Of a DNA stretch of 64,000 bases, positions 52,363 to 63,041 are shown one piece after another; position 1 is the first letter of the stretch; each line of letters starts with the position of its first letter. Under the pieces are notes generated by a model that was not told where the DNA came from, searched no databases, and worked only from the letters and a program-made list of their open reading frames with translations. The position numbers and the translations under genes were made by a program. The stretch covers positions 62,001 through 126,000 of the forward strand of contig NZ_LYVO01000004.1 in the NCBI RefSeq assembly GCF_001984055.1, given 5' to 3'. This DNA is from Variovorax sp. KK3 (GTDB taxonomy: Bacteria > Pseudomonadota > Gammaproteobacteria > Burkholderiales > Burkholderiaceae_C).

Positions 52363-52875
52363 GTGAAGACCTTCGAACGCTACTTCCTCGCCGCCAACCG
52401 CTGGGTGCTGATCCTGCTCCTGGCTTCCATGTCCGTGATCATCTTCGTCAACGTGGCGATGCGCTACCTCACCAGCAACTCGCTCGAATGGGCCGAGGAG
52501 GTGTCGCGCCACATGATGATCTGGCTCACCTTCCTCGGCGCCGGGCCGGTGCTGCGCTACGGCGGCCACATCGCGGTCGAGAACCTGCAGGACGCATTGC
52601 CGCCCAAGGGCGGCATTGCATTGCGCGCGGTGGTCGCGGCCCTGCTCTTCGCCTTCTTCGGCTTCATGGTCTGGTACGGGTGGCTGTACATGGAACGCAC
52701 CATGTTCCAGCTGACCGCCGTCACGCAGATTCCGTTCGCCTATATCTACAGCGCCATGCTCTTCGGCGGCGTGCTGCTGATCATCCACTGGCTGCTGATC
52801 GTGCGCGGCTATGTGCTGCGCCGCGAGTTCGCGTCCGACGGGCACTTCGACGCGACCGCGAGCGCATCGCTATGA
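52363..52875 (+). CDS. TRAP transporter small permease (DctQ type)
   Basis: The 170-residue protein starts at GTG 52363 (KTFERYFLAANRWVLILLL) and has four membrane helices. DctQ features are IIFVNVAMRYLTSNSLEWAEE and HMMIWLTFLGAGPVLRYGGH. A GTG start without a strong Shine-Dalgarno sequence fits the low expression implied by the terminator 55 bp upstream. It overlaps dctM by 4 bp. Confidence 0.9.
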   Translation: MKTFERYFLAANRWVLILLLASMSVIIFVNVAMRYLTSNSLEWAEEVSRHMMIWLTFLGAGPVLRYGGHIAVENLQDALPPKGGIALRAVVAALLFAFFGFMVWYGWLYMERTMFQLTAVTQIPFAYIYSAMLFGGVLLIIHWLLIVRGYVLRREFASDGHFDATASASL

Positions 52876-54164
52876 GCGCCAGCATCGTCCTCATCGTCTC
52901 GACGTGCATCTTCCTGGCCATCGGCGTGCCGGTGGCGTTCGCGCTGGGCCTGGCCACCGCGGCCACGCTGATCCTGGCCGAGCAGTTTCCGTTGATGGTG
53001 CTGCTCAAGGAAACCTTCACCGGCATCGACAGCTTTCCGCTGATGGCCGTGCCCTTCTTCATCCTGGCCGCCGAGCTGATGAGCGGCGGCTCGCTCACCG
53101 AAGTGCTGCTGCGCTTCGCGGGCCAGTTCGTCGGCCACCGCCGCGGCGGGCTGGGCTACACCAACGTGGTGTCGCTGACCTTCTTCTCGGGCATCTCGGG
53201 CTCGGCGCTGGCCGATGCCGCCGGGCCGGGCTCGATGCTGATCAAGATGATGGACAAGGCCGGTTACGACCGCTCGTACGCAGCGGCGCTGACGGCCTCG
53301 ACCGCGATCGTCGGACCGATCATTCCGCCGTCGATCATCATGATCATCTACGCGCTGCAGGACGACAACGTGTCGGTCGGCAGCCTGTTCGTCGCGGGCA
53401 TCCTGCCCGGCATCGTGATCGCGGTCGCGATGTGCGTGGTCAATTTCTACGTCTCGAAAAAGCGCAACTACCGCGGCGACGGCGGCATGCCGCCCTGGCG
53501 CGAGGTGCTGCTGACCACCTGGAAGGCGCTGCCCGCCATCCTGCTGCCGGTGGTCATCCTGGGCGGCATGCGCGCGGGCTGGTTCACGCCGACCGAAGCC
53601 TCGGTGGTGGCCGTGTTCTACGCGCTGGTGTGCGGCAAGTTCGTCTACCGCACGCTCGAATGGAAGGCGCTGCCGGACATCCTGTCGCGCTCCGCGCTGC
53701 TGTCGGCCTCGGTGCTGATCATCATCGGCCTGTCGGCTTCCTTCGCGTGGATCCTCACGATCGAGGGCATTCCGCAGCAGATGGCCGAGTGGCTGGTCAG
53801 CATGAACCTGTCGCCGTGGATGTTCCTGGTCATGGTGAACATCTTCCTGCTGCTCTTCGGCATCTTCATCGAGCCGCTGCCCGGGGTGATGGTGCTGGCG
53901 CCCATCCTGGCACCCGTGGCGGTCAAGCTGGGGGTGGACCCGACGCACTTCGCGATGATCGTGATCTTCAACCTCACGCTCGGCATGATCACGCCGCCGG
54001 TCGGCGGGCTGCTGTTCGTGACCTGCAACGTCTCGAAGGTGCCGATGTCGCAACTGGTGCGCGAACTCGTGCCGTTTTTATGGGCGCATGGCGCGGTGCT
54101 GGTGCTGCTGACCTTCGTGCCGGCGTTGAGCACGTGGCTGCCGCACTTGTGGGGATTTAAGTAG
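52872..54164 (+). CDS. TRAP transporter large permease (DctM type)
   Basis: The 430-residue protein has about 12 membrane helices and the DctM signatures GIDSFPLMAVPFFILAAELM, SGISGSALADAAGPGSMLI, TASTAIVGPIIPPSIIMIIY and NLTLGMITPPVGGLLFVTC. It forms the sodium-coupled channel with DctQ and receives ligand from the DctP protein. The start overlaps dctQ as ATGA. Complete at both ends. Confidence 0.94.
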   Translation: MSASIVLIVSTCIFLAIGVPVAFALGLATAATLILAEQFPLMVLLKETFTGIDSFPLMAVPFFILAAELMSGGSLTEVLLRFAGQFVGHRRGGLGYTNVVSLTFFSGISGSALADAAGPGSMLIKMMDKAGYDRSYAAALTASTAIVGPIIPPSIIMIIYALQDDNVSVGSLFVAGILPGIVIAVAMCVVNFYVSKKRNYRGDGGMPPWREVLLTTWKALPAILLPVVILGGMRAGWFTPTEASVVAVFYALVCGKFVYRTLEWKALPDILSRSALLSASVLIIIGLSASFAWILTIEGIPQQMAEWLVSMNLSPWMFLVMVNIFLLLFGIFIEPLPGVMVLAPILAPVAVKLGVDPTHFAMIVIFNLTLGMITPPVGGLLFVTCNVSKVPMSQLVRELVPFLWAHGAVLVLLTFVPALSTWLPHLWGFK

Positions 54165-54319
54165 TCGCGCGGCCCGGCTTCGCACGGCGTCTTGGCCGAC
54201 ACCCCGGGCCAGGCGAGCCACGAATAGTCGTTAGGATTGCGGCTGTTTCCGGCGGCCTGCGCCGCTGTTTCCGTATCCTAGGAGGCAACCGCGCTTCTTT
54301 CTCCCCCTTGTGCAATGAC

Positions 54320-55231
54320 ATGACGAGTTACGGATTTGTTCATCTGGAATTCGGTGATGGGCAGCGTGCCCGCTCCCTCCAGGTCCTGGAGCCGCTGAAA
54401 GCGAAGACAGTTGAAGCAGGCGACCGCGCCTCGCTCGTGATCGTCGACAACGCACCGAACGACACGAGCGCCGAATTGCGCCGGACGGCCTTCGACCAGG
54501 CCTTCGTCGTCAATGGCGACAACAGCAACCGCGAGTTCTCCGGCTGGGACAGCGGCGTCCAGGCATTGCTGGCGCGTGGTGAGACGCCCGATGTCTGGCT
54601 CTTCACGAACGACACTATCTCGCTCAACCACGCCTGGAGCGAGCCTCGGCTCGTGCGCTTCGGCGCGGAGGTGCGCAAGCTCGCGCTGCACACCGCTCCC
54701 TGGATGTTCGGCGAGATCAACGATTTCCCCCGCTCCACCATGACCCCGATCGGCCCGCTGCTCGAATGGGTGTCGACCTACTGTTTCGCGATGAACGAGG
54801 CCCTGCGCAGCAGGCTGGGCACGCTCTCGCCCGGCAACGAGCTGCTCGATTCGCTGGTGCACGATCGCTACGAAACCGGCCGCGGCGTGTTCCGCGACAA
54901 GGTCGATGCCGCGTATGTCGATTTCGTGTCGGCCTGGCTGATCAACGACGGTGACGATGGCCAGGACAAGAAGCGCCGCTTCAAGTGGGACCACGAATGG
55001 CACAAGGCCAGCGCGCTTGGGGTGGACAACTTCGACGATCTGCGGATGAAGGCGCGCTGCTGCCTGTCCGAAAGCATGCTCAGCGTGCGCGCCCGCCAAT
55101 TGGGCGCCGACATCCGCTCGCCCTACGACGGCCGCAACGCACGCGAGCATGTCCGGCGCTCCATGCAGTTCCTGCAGGACAAGCTGTGGGAAAAATTCCT
55201 GCTCCGGCGCATGCGGACGGAGCGTTCCTGA
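54320..55231 (+). CDS. Glycosyltransferase-like protein, unknown specificity
   Basis: The protein has 303 residues from ATG 54320; a TTG at 54308 would add four. No signal or membrane helix is seen. VIVDNAPNDTS, NGDNSNREFSGWDSGVQALL and VWLFTNDTISLN resemble the nucleotide-sugar part of GT-A enzymes, where a VDN pair and an SGW/DxG segment recur in rhamnan-type glycosyltransferases. The C-terminal half (from about residue 130) is not recognised. Translation signals are weak. It lies alone between the TRAP operon and the glycine riboswitch. I consider the enzyme class probable and the acceptor unknown. Confidence 0.6.
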   Translation: MTSYGFVHLEFGDGQRARSLQVLEPLKAKTVEAGDRASLVIVDNAPNDTSAELRRTAFDQAFVVNGDNSNREFSGWDSGVQALLARGETPDVWLFTNDTISLNHAWSEPRLVRFGAEVRKLALHTAPWMFGEINDFPRSTMTPIGPLLEWVSTYCFAMNEALRSRLGTLSPGNELLDSLVHDRYETGRGVFRDKVDAAYVDFVSAWLINDGDDGQDKKRRFKWDHEWHKASALGVDNFDDLRMKARCCLSESMLSVRARQLGADIRSPYDGRNAREHVRRSMQFLQDKLWEKFLLRRMRTERS

Positions 55232-55256
55232 AGCCTCGATCCCTTACACTCGCCCG

Positions 55257-55470
55257 GTCAGGAGAGAGCTTCGCTGCGCGCGAAGCCGCCGAAGGCGCAG
55301 GTCCCCAAACACGGGCCCGAACGCTCAGGCAAAAGGACTGACGAGGCGCCCGCTGACCCGGGCGTTTTCCTTGCTGGAGAGAGACGGCGCAGCCCTCGGG
55401 CGATGCCGTCCACCGAAGGAGCAAACCCCGATCGTGGGGCGAATCTCTCAGGTAAAGCGGACAGCAGGGG
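55257..55470 (+). ncRNA. Tandem glycine riboswitch upstream of gcvT
   Basis: Two glycine aptamers are visible. Aptamer 1 (about 55261-55342) has GGAGAG, CGCCGAAGGCGCAGG and CTCAGGCAAAAGGACTG. Aptamer 2 (about 55376-55465) has GGAGAGA, CACCGAAGGAGCAA and TCTCAGGTAAAGCGGACAG. A TACACT -10-like hexamer at 55245-55250 fits a transcript start near 55257. The gcvT ATG is 25 bp after aptamer 2, so the second aptamer or its expression platform could mask initiation. Glycine binding normally switches the gcv genes on. The linker between aptamers contains a terminator-like hairpin, listed separately. Confidence 0.92.
55347..55370 (+). terminator. Terminator-like hairpin between the two glycine aptamers
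   Basis: CGCCCG pairs with CGGGCG around a short loop (CTGACC), followed by TTTTCC. It fills most of the ~33-nt linker between the aptamers. Linkers in tandem glycine riboswitches are usually short, so this could be a separate transcription-control point for aptamer 1. Strength is uncertain because the U-tract is only four long. Confidence 0.5.
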
Positions 55471-55490
55471 TGGCCCATGGCGTCACGGCC

Positions 55491-56684
55491 ATGGATTCGG
55501 ACTGCCCCTTGGAGAGTGCCTTGGCCTCTGCTTCCGACGACGATCTGCAAACGACCCCGCTGCACGCCCTGCACCTGGAACTCGGCGCCCGCATGGTGCC
55601 CTTCGCGGGCTACTCGATGCCGGTGCAGTACCCGGCCGGCCTGATGGCCGAGCACAAGCACACCCGCACCGCGGCCGGCCTGTTCGACATCTCGCACATG
55701 GGCCAGTTGCGCCTGTCCGGGCCCGACGCCGCTGCCGCCTTCGAAACCCTGATGCCGCAGGACGTGATCGGCCTCGCCCCGGGCAAGCAGCGCTACGGCC
55801 TGCTGCTCGACGACGAGGGCGGCATCCTCGACGACCTGATGTTCTTCAACGAGGGCGGCGACTCGATCTTCGTGATCGTCAACGGCGCGTGCAAGGCGAG
55901 CGACATCGCCCACATCCAGGCCCGAATCGGACAGCGCTGCACCGTGCAGCCCCTGCCCGACCACGCCCTGCTCGCGTTGCAGGGCCCGCAAGCCGCCGCG
56001 GTGATGGCGCGCCTGTCGCCCGGCAGCGAAAAGCTCGTTTTCATGACCGGCGGCCCGCTGCAGATCGGCGGCATCGCCGCCTTCGCCACGCGCAGCGGCT
56101 ACACGGGCGAAGACGGTTTCGAGATCTCCGTCGCCGCGCAGGACGCCGAGGCCCTCGCCCGCCTGCTGCTCGCGCAGCCCGAGGTGCAGCCGATCGGCCT
56201 GGGCGCACGCAACTCGCTGCGGCTCGAAGCCGGGCTTTGCCTCTACGGCAACGACATCGACACCACCACCACGCCGGTCGAGGCCGCGCTGACCTGGGCC
56301 ATCCAGAAGGTGCGCCGCAGCGGCGGCGCGCGCGAAGGCGGCTTTCCGGGGGCTGCCAAGGTGCTGGCCCAACTCACCGCGGCCGACGGCGCCGCCGGCC
56401 ATCTCGACCACGACACGCTCACGCGCAAGCGCGTCGGCCTGGTGGCGCTCGAGCGCGTGCCGGTGCGCGACGGCACGCCGCTGCAATCCTTCGAAGGCCA
56501 CGCTATCGGCCAGGTGACGAGCGGCCTGCTCGGGCCCACGGTGGATCGCCCCGTCGCGATGGGCTACGTGGCCCTCGCCTACGCCGAGCCCGGCACCCGC
56601 ATCCAGGCCGTCGTGCGCGGCAAGGCCGTGCCGATGGAAGTGAGCACCATGCCTTTCGTGCCCGCGCACTACTACCGCGGCTAG
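55491..56684 (+). CDS. gcvT: Glycine cleavage system T protein (aminomethyltransferase)
   Basis: The 397-residue T protein releases ammonia and methylene-tetrahydrofolate from the aminomethyl-lipoyl H protein. Typical motifs are GARMVPFAGYSMPVQYPAG, FDISHMGQLRLSGPDA, SGYTGEDGFEISV and LGARNSLRLEAGLCLYGND. I place the start at ATG 55491, 25 bp after the riboswitch; the first ~22 residues are a variable leader and a later start near residue 25 is possible. It is the first gene of gcvT-gcvH-gcvP. Confidence 0.93.
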   Translation: MDSDCPLESALASASDDDLQTTPLHALHLELGARMVPFAGYSMPVQYPAGLMAEHKHTRTAAGLFDISHMGQLRLSGPDAAAAFETLMPQDVIGLAPGKQRYGLLLDDEGGILDDLMFFNEGGDSIFVIVNGACKASDIAHIQARIGQRCTVQPLPDHALLALQGPQAAAVMARLSPGSEKLVFMTGGPLQIGGIAAFATRSGYTGEDGFEISVAAQDAEALARLLLAQPEVQPIGLGARNSLRLEAGLCLYGNDIDTTTTPVEAALTWAIQKVRRSGGAREGGFPGAAKVLAQLTAADGAAGHLDHDTLTRKRVGLVALERVPVRDGTPLQSFEGHAIGQVTSGLLGPTVDRPVAMGYVALAYAEPGTRIQAVVRGKAVPMEVSTMPFVPAHYYRG

Positions 56685-56697
56685 CAGACTCTTTCCC

Positions 56698-56749
56698 CGA
56701 TATCGTCTTCCGACATCTTCTCTCGATATCTTTCCCCGACATCCTTTTC
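56698..56749. repeat. 13-bp tandem repeat between gcvT and gcvH
   Basis: Four pyrimidine-rich units of exactly 13 bp start at 56698, 56711, 56724 and 56737. Their first seven bases alternate CGATATC, CGACATC, CGATATC, CGACATC, so the array is also two copies of a 26-bp unit. A degenerate fifth copy may follow (TGACCTC). The array fills most of the 94-bp gap and could affect gcvH translation or mRNA stability; no function is shown. Confidence 0.8.
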
Positions 56750-56778
56750 CTGACCTCTCTTCCCCAAGGAGCTTTTCC

Positions 56779-57150
56779 ATGAGCATCAAGTACACCAAGG
56801 ACCACGAGTGGGTGAACGCCGAAGGCGACACCGCCACGGTGGGCATCACCCTGCATGCGCAGGACGCGCTGGGCGACGTGGTCTTCGTCGACCTGCCGCA
56901 GGTCGGCCAGGGCTACGCGCAGGGCGAAGTGGCCGGCGTGGTCGAGTCGGTCAAGGCCGCGGCCGACGTCTTCATGCCCATCGGCGGCGAGGTCACCGAG
57001 GTCAACGAAGCCTTGCGCGCCGACCCCTCGCTGGCCAACAGCGCGCCCGAAGGCGAAGGCTGGTTCTTCAAGATCAAGGTCGCCGAGCCCGCACAGCTCG
57101 ACGCCCTGCTCGACAAGACCGCCTACGACAAGTTCGCCGACGAAGCCTGA
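56779..57150 (+). CDS. gcvH: Glycine cleavage system H protein (lipoyl carrier)
   Basis: The 123-residue carrier has the lipoylation site Lys59 in VVESVKAAADVFMPI and the family start KYTKDHEWV. It shuttles the aminomethyl group from GcvP to GcvT on its lipoyl arm. AAGGAG precedes the ATG. Length and motif are standard. Confidence 0.96.
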   Translation: MSIKYTKDHEWVNAEGDTATVGITLHAQDALGDVVFVDLPQVGQGYAQGEVAGVVESVKAAADVFMPIGGEVTEVNEALRADPSLANSAPEGEGWFFKIKVAEPAQLDALLDKTAYDKFADEA

Positions 57151-57189
57151 AGCCCCTCGAAGTTTCCGCAGCCCCTGAACCGAGTTTCC

Positions 57190-60093
<2,904 letters not shown>

Positions 60094-60096
60094 TCA

Positions 60097-60119
60097 CGGC
60101 CGGACCTCGCGTCCGGCCG
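60097..60119. terminator. Hairpin between convergent gcvP and the protease-like gene
   Basis: CGGCCGGAC (60097-60105) and GTCCGGCCG (60111-60119) form a perfect nine-base-pair stem with a 5-nt loop. There is no T tract on either side, so it is terminator-like but may need Rho or act only as a 3'-end stabiliser for both transcripts. Confidence 0.5.
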
Positions 60120-60132
60120 GGCGCCTCCGAAC

Positions 60133-61155
60133 TCACGCCGCCCGGCGATAGGTTCCGTACTCGATGCGGTTGAGCACCGCCGTGACCGTCGGGAAGGCCG
60201 GGTAGACCGTTCCGAACAGGTACTGCAGCGCGCTGCGGACGCAGTTTCCCTGGTCCAGGCTCGCGAACTCGAACATCCCGTAGTTCGGGTCCATGAACAC
60301 GTGGTTGTTGTTCGCGGTCCAGTGCATGGCGACCGCATGGCCCGACGGGCCGGTGGTCGTCGTCATGTCGATGCCGATCACCATGGCCATGTTGTTGCCG
60401 TAGGTGTTGAGCGCAGGATCGGTGACCGAAGCGATCGCCGCCGCCAGCGTGTTGAACCCTGTCGTCGGGTCGAGGTGAACCAGATCGACATTGGCGAAGG
60501 TCCGCCCCTTGGGATACAGGTCGTCCATGCGAGCTGTGAAGCGATCCCAGGTCTGTCTGCCTTGAGCGGCCGCTCCCGTGCGCTGGGGCGCCTGCAGGGC
60601 GCCCTGCTTGGCCTGGAGTCCGTTGATCAGTTGCAGCAGCGTGCCGACTTGCACCGAGTTGGCGGAGCCTGTCCACGTGTAATAGCTGCGAAGCCGCGTG
60701 CTCAGCGAATCCGACAAAGGCAGTTCCCTGGAGTTGCCGAGTTGCCGGTTGGAGTTGTAGTAAGGCACCAGCACGGCCAGGAGGTCGCGAAGCTTGTTGA
60801 ACTCGGCCTCATAGGCCGCGCGTGCCGTGTCGTAATTGCTGTCGTTGACTCTGCGCACATCGGTTCGAATCGCGTAGAACTGGTCCCAGGCATTCCCCTG
60901 GCGGTTCGCCTGGTCGTGCCGCCGCTGGGCGAAGTCGTAGCCTTCGTCGGCCTGCCGGGCAGGATTGGGCCCGTACGACGCCCGCCCGCCCTGCAGCACG
61001 CGCCTGACCCAGTCCAGGCAGATCCCGTGGCAATAGCCCTGGGCCATGGCGACCCCGGCCTGCCACGCCCGGCCCTCGCCGCTCTGGTTGAAGTTGTCGA
61101 TCTGCCTCTGCGATAGATTTGTCAGGTGCTGGATGACTTGTGCGCGGTCGGGCAT
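60133..61155 (-). CDS. YopT-type (peptidase C58-like) cysteine protease domain protein
   Basis: The 340-residue protein starts at ATG 61155. It carries a likely Cys-His-Asp triad: Cys42 in GYCHGICLDWVRR, His273 in GPSGHAVAMHW and Asp289 in HVFMDPNYGMFEF. This matches the YopT/AvrPphB family, whose members include type III effectors that cleave membrane-linked host GTPases or kinases. No signal peptide or membrane helix is seen and no secretion genes are nearby. A ~180-residue linker between Cys and His is long and helical. It is monocistronic and converges on gcvP. Family assignment is by motif only, and the target is unknown. Confidence 0.75.
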   Translation of the reverse strand: MPDRAQVIQHLTNLSQRQIDNFNQSGEGRAWQAGVAMAQGYCHGICLDWVRRVLQGGRASYGPNPARQADEGYDFAQRRHDQANRQGNAWDQFYAIRTDVRRVNDSNYDTARAAYEAEFNKLRDLLAVLVPYYNSNRQLGNSRELPLSDSLSTRLRSYYTWTGSANSVQVGTLLQLINGLQAKQGALQAPQRTGAAAQGRQTWDRFTARMDDLYPKGRTFANVDLVHLDPTTGFNTLAAAIASVTDPALNTYGNNMAMVIGIDMTTTTGPSGHAVAMHWTANNNHVFMDPNYGMFEFASLDQGNCVRSALQYLFGTVYPAFPTVTAVLNRIEYGTYRRAA

Positions 61156-61411
61156 GGCGTGCTCCGTGTTCGAACTGCCCGGTGGCGGACCCACAGGCTG
61201 CGCGTCGGATTTTGGGCGCGCTCCACGGGGCGGAACAATTCGCCAGTTGGCATATTCCCCTGTCACCAGCACCGTAGGCGTTTCACATTTTTACAACCCG
61301 GCTGCGTCGTCCTGGTCGATTCGGGATGTGCTGCTTCGACGTTCAATCAGAGCCGCATTTCGCAGCTCACTCAACCACGGCAAACAAGCCAACCCAGCAC
61401 AGGAGTACGAC

Positions 61412-61834
61412 ATGCGTTTCATGGTCATCGTCAAAGCAACCCCCGACACCGAAGCCGGCGTGATGCCCACCGAGAAGGAGCTCACCGACATGGGCCAGTA
61501 CAACGAAGCACTGGTCAAGGCCGGCGTGATGTTGGCCGGCGAAGGCCTGCACCCCACGTCGAAGGGCGTGCGCGTGCGCTTCGAGGGCAAGCAGCGCACC
61601 GTCATCGACGGGCCTTTCAGCGAAACCAAGGAGCTGATCGCCGGCTACTGGCTGTGGCAGGTGCGCTCCCGCGACGAAGCCATCGAATGGCTCAAGCGGG
61701 CGCCCTTCGACGGCGGCACCGAGATCGAGCTGCGCCAGGTCTTCGAGATGGAAGACTTCGGCGCCGAACTCACGCCCGAGTTGCGGGAGCAGGAAAAGCG
61801 CCTGGCCGCCGAGATCGGGTCGCGCAAGGCCTGA
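61412..61834 (+). CDS. YCII/DGPF-family protein
   Basis: The 140-residue protein starts at ATG 61412 behind CAGGAG. It is a ferredoxin-like YCII domain of the DGPF type: MRFMVIVKATPDTEAGVMPT, then TVIDGPFSETKELIAGYWLW, the DGPF motif being diagnostic. DGPF proteins are encoded with ECF sigma factors of group ECF42 and may act in its signalling, though the reaction is unknown. It opens a four-gene plus-strand run (YCII, DoxX, double YCII, sigma factor). The preceding 256-bp gap holds its promoter region; no clear element was identified. Confidence 0.88.
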   Translation: MRFMVIVKATPDTEAGVMPTEKELTDMGQYNEALVKAGVMLAGEGLHPTSKGVRVRFEGKQRTVIDGPFSETKELIAGYWLWQVRSRDEAIEWLKRAPFDGGTEIELRQVFEMEDFGAELTPELREQEKRLAAEIGSRKA

Positions 61835-61859
61835 ACGGCCTCGCATCGAGGACACCGCC

Positions 61860-62276
61860 GTGCAAGCCACTGCCACCCTCCCCGCCGCCGCGCCCCGCGG
61901 CGGTGCGGCCCGCTGGACCGGCCGCGTGCTCAGCGCGCTGGTCGTTCTGTTCCTGCTCTTCGACGGCCTGATCAAGGTGCTGCGGCTCGACGTCGTTCGC
62001 GAAACCCTTGCGCAGCTCGGCTATCCGCCCGAAGTCGGCTTCGGCCTCGGTGTGCTGACCCTGGTCATCGGCGTGCTCTACGCGCTGCCGCGCACGGCCT
62101 TGCTCGGCGCCGTGCTGCTCACCGGACTGCTCGGTGGCGCCATCGCGACACATCTGCGCGTCGGCAGCCCGCTCTTCAGCCACATGCTGTTCGGCGTCTA
62201 CATCGGGCTCATGGCCTGGGGCGGGCTCTGGCTGCGCGACGAGCGGCTGCGCGCACTGCTCCCGGTGCAGCGCTGA
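61860..62276 (+). CDS. DoxX-family membrane protein
   Basis: The 138-residue protein starts at GTG 61860 (QATATLPAAAPRG) and has four hydrophobic helices: LSALVVLFLLFDGLIKVL, VGFGLGVLTLVIGVLYAL, LLGAVLLTGLLGGAIA and HMLFGVYIGLMAWGGLWL. It fits the DoxX/DoxD-like family of small membrane proteins, several of which are linked to redox or electron transfer. It lies 25 bp after the DGPF gene and before the double-YCII gene. Role unknown. Confidence 0.8.
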   Translation: MQATATLPAAAPRGGAARWTGRVLSALVVLFLLFDGLIKVLRLDVVRETLAQLGYPPEVGFGLGVLTLVIGVLYALPRTALLGAVLLTGLLGGAIATHLRVGSPLFSHMLFGVYIGLMAWGGLWLRDERLRALLPVQR

Positions 62277-62323
62277 TCGCGCGCTATCCTTGCGATCCTT
62301 GACGACAACGAGGACCGCAGCGG

Positions 62324-63019
62324 ATGAGATTCGTGATCCTGCACGGCGCCGGCCCGCATGGCGCGGCCGGCCAGCTTCCCACACCCGACCCGCGCTTCGG
62401 AGCGGCCATTCACGAAAGCATCGCGCTGCAGCCGGCCGAAACCGGCGTGCGCATGGCCCGCATCGGCGACGATGACCAGGACGGGCTCCAGGTCGTCGAC
62501 GGGCCCGTCACCGCTCCTCTCGCAGGCCTGAGCATCGTCGAGGCCGAGTCCCGCGAAGCCGCGGCGCAATGGCTGGGCCTTGCCGCCTCGCATGGCGGCG
62601 ACACCACCTACGAGATCCGCGAGACCGGCTGTGCCGGCGGCCTGGGCGGCATCGATCCTCGCGATGGGGCCAGCCGACCGCGCTTTCTCGTGCTGGTCAA
62701 AGCCGATGCCGCCACCGAATCCGAGTCGCCCAGCAATTCCGCCCGGCTCGCGGCCATGGCCCGGCGCAACGACGAGGCCGTGCAATCCGGCCTGCTGCGC
62801 GCAGGAGACGGCCTGCGCTCGACCGCACGCGCCACGCGCGTGCGTGTCGGCAATGGTCGCCCCAGCGTGCTGGACGGACCCTTCGCCGAGACCAAGGAGT
62901 TGGTCGCCGGCTTCTGGCTGATCCAGGCCGATTCGATGGCCGAAGCCATCGACTGGGTCGGCCGCTATCCCTTCGCGCAGGATCGCCCCGAGGTCGAGAT
63001 CCGTCCAGTCGCAGGCTGA
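62324..63019 (+). CDS. Tandem YCII-domain protein (degenerate first domain)
   Basis: The 231-residue protein contains two YCII-like halves. The second (from about residue 117) is canonical: RPRFLVLVKADAATESE, then VLDGPFAETKELVAGFWLI. The first (residues 1-105) retains the fold pattern but its DGPF box reads VVDGPVTAPLAGLSIVE, with the following acidic and Lys residues lost. It looks like an internal duplication with decay. It lies 22 bp before the sigma factor gene and probably shares its regulation. Confidence 0.8.
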   Translation: MRFVILHGAGPHGAAGQLPTPDPRFGAAIHESIALQPAETGVRMARIGDDDQDGLQVVDGPVTAPLAGLSIVEAESREAAAQWLGLAASHGGDTTYEIRETGCAGGLGGIDPRDGASRPRFLVLVKADAATESESPSNSARLAAMARRNDEAVQSGLLRAGDGLRSTARATRVRVGNGRPSVLDGPFAETKELVAGFWLIQADSMAEAIDWVGRYPFAQDRPEVEIRPVAG

Positions 63020-63041
63020 CGCGCCGACCGCGCATGCGCCG

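Noticed and set aside
54279..54300. AGGAGG Shine-Dalgarno-like sequence before the glycosyltransferase-like gene
   Set aside because: No start codon lies within a usable distance; the in-frame ATG is about 35 bp away.
56698..56749. Tandem repeats considered as a CRISPR-like array
   Set aside because: Units are only 13 bp with no unique spacers and no cas genes.
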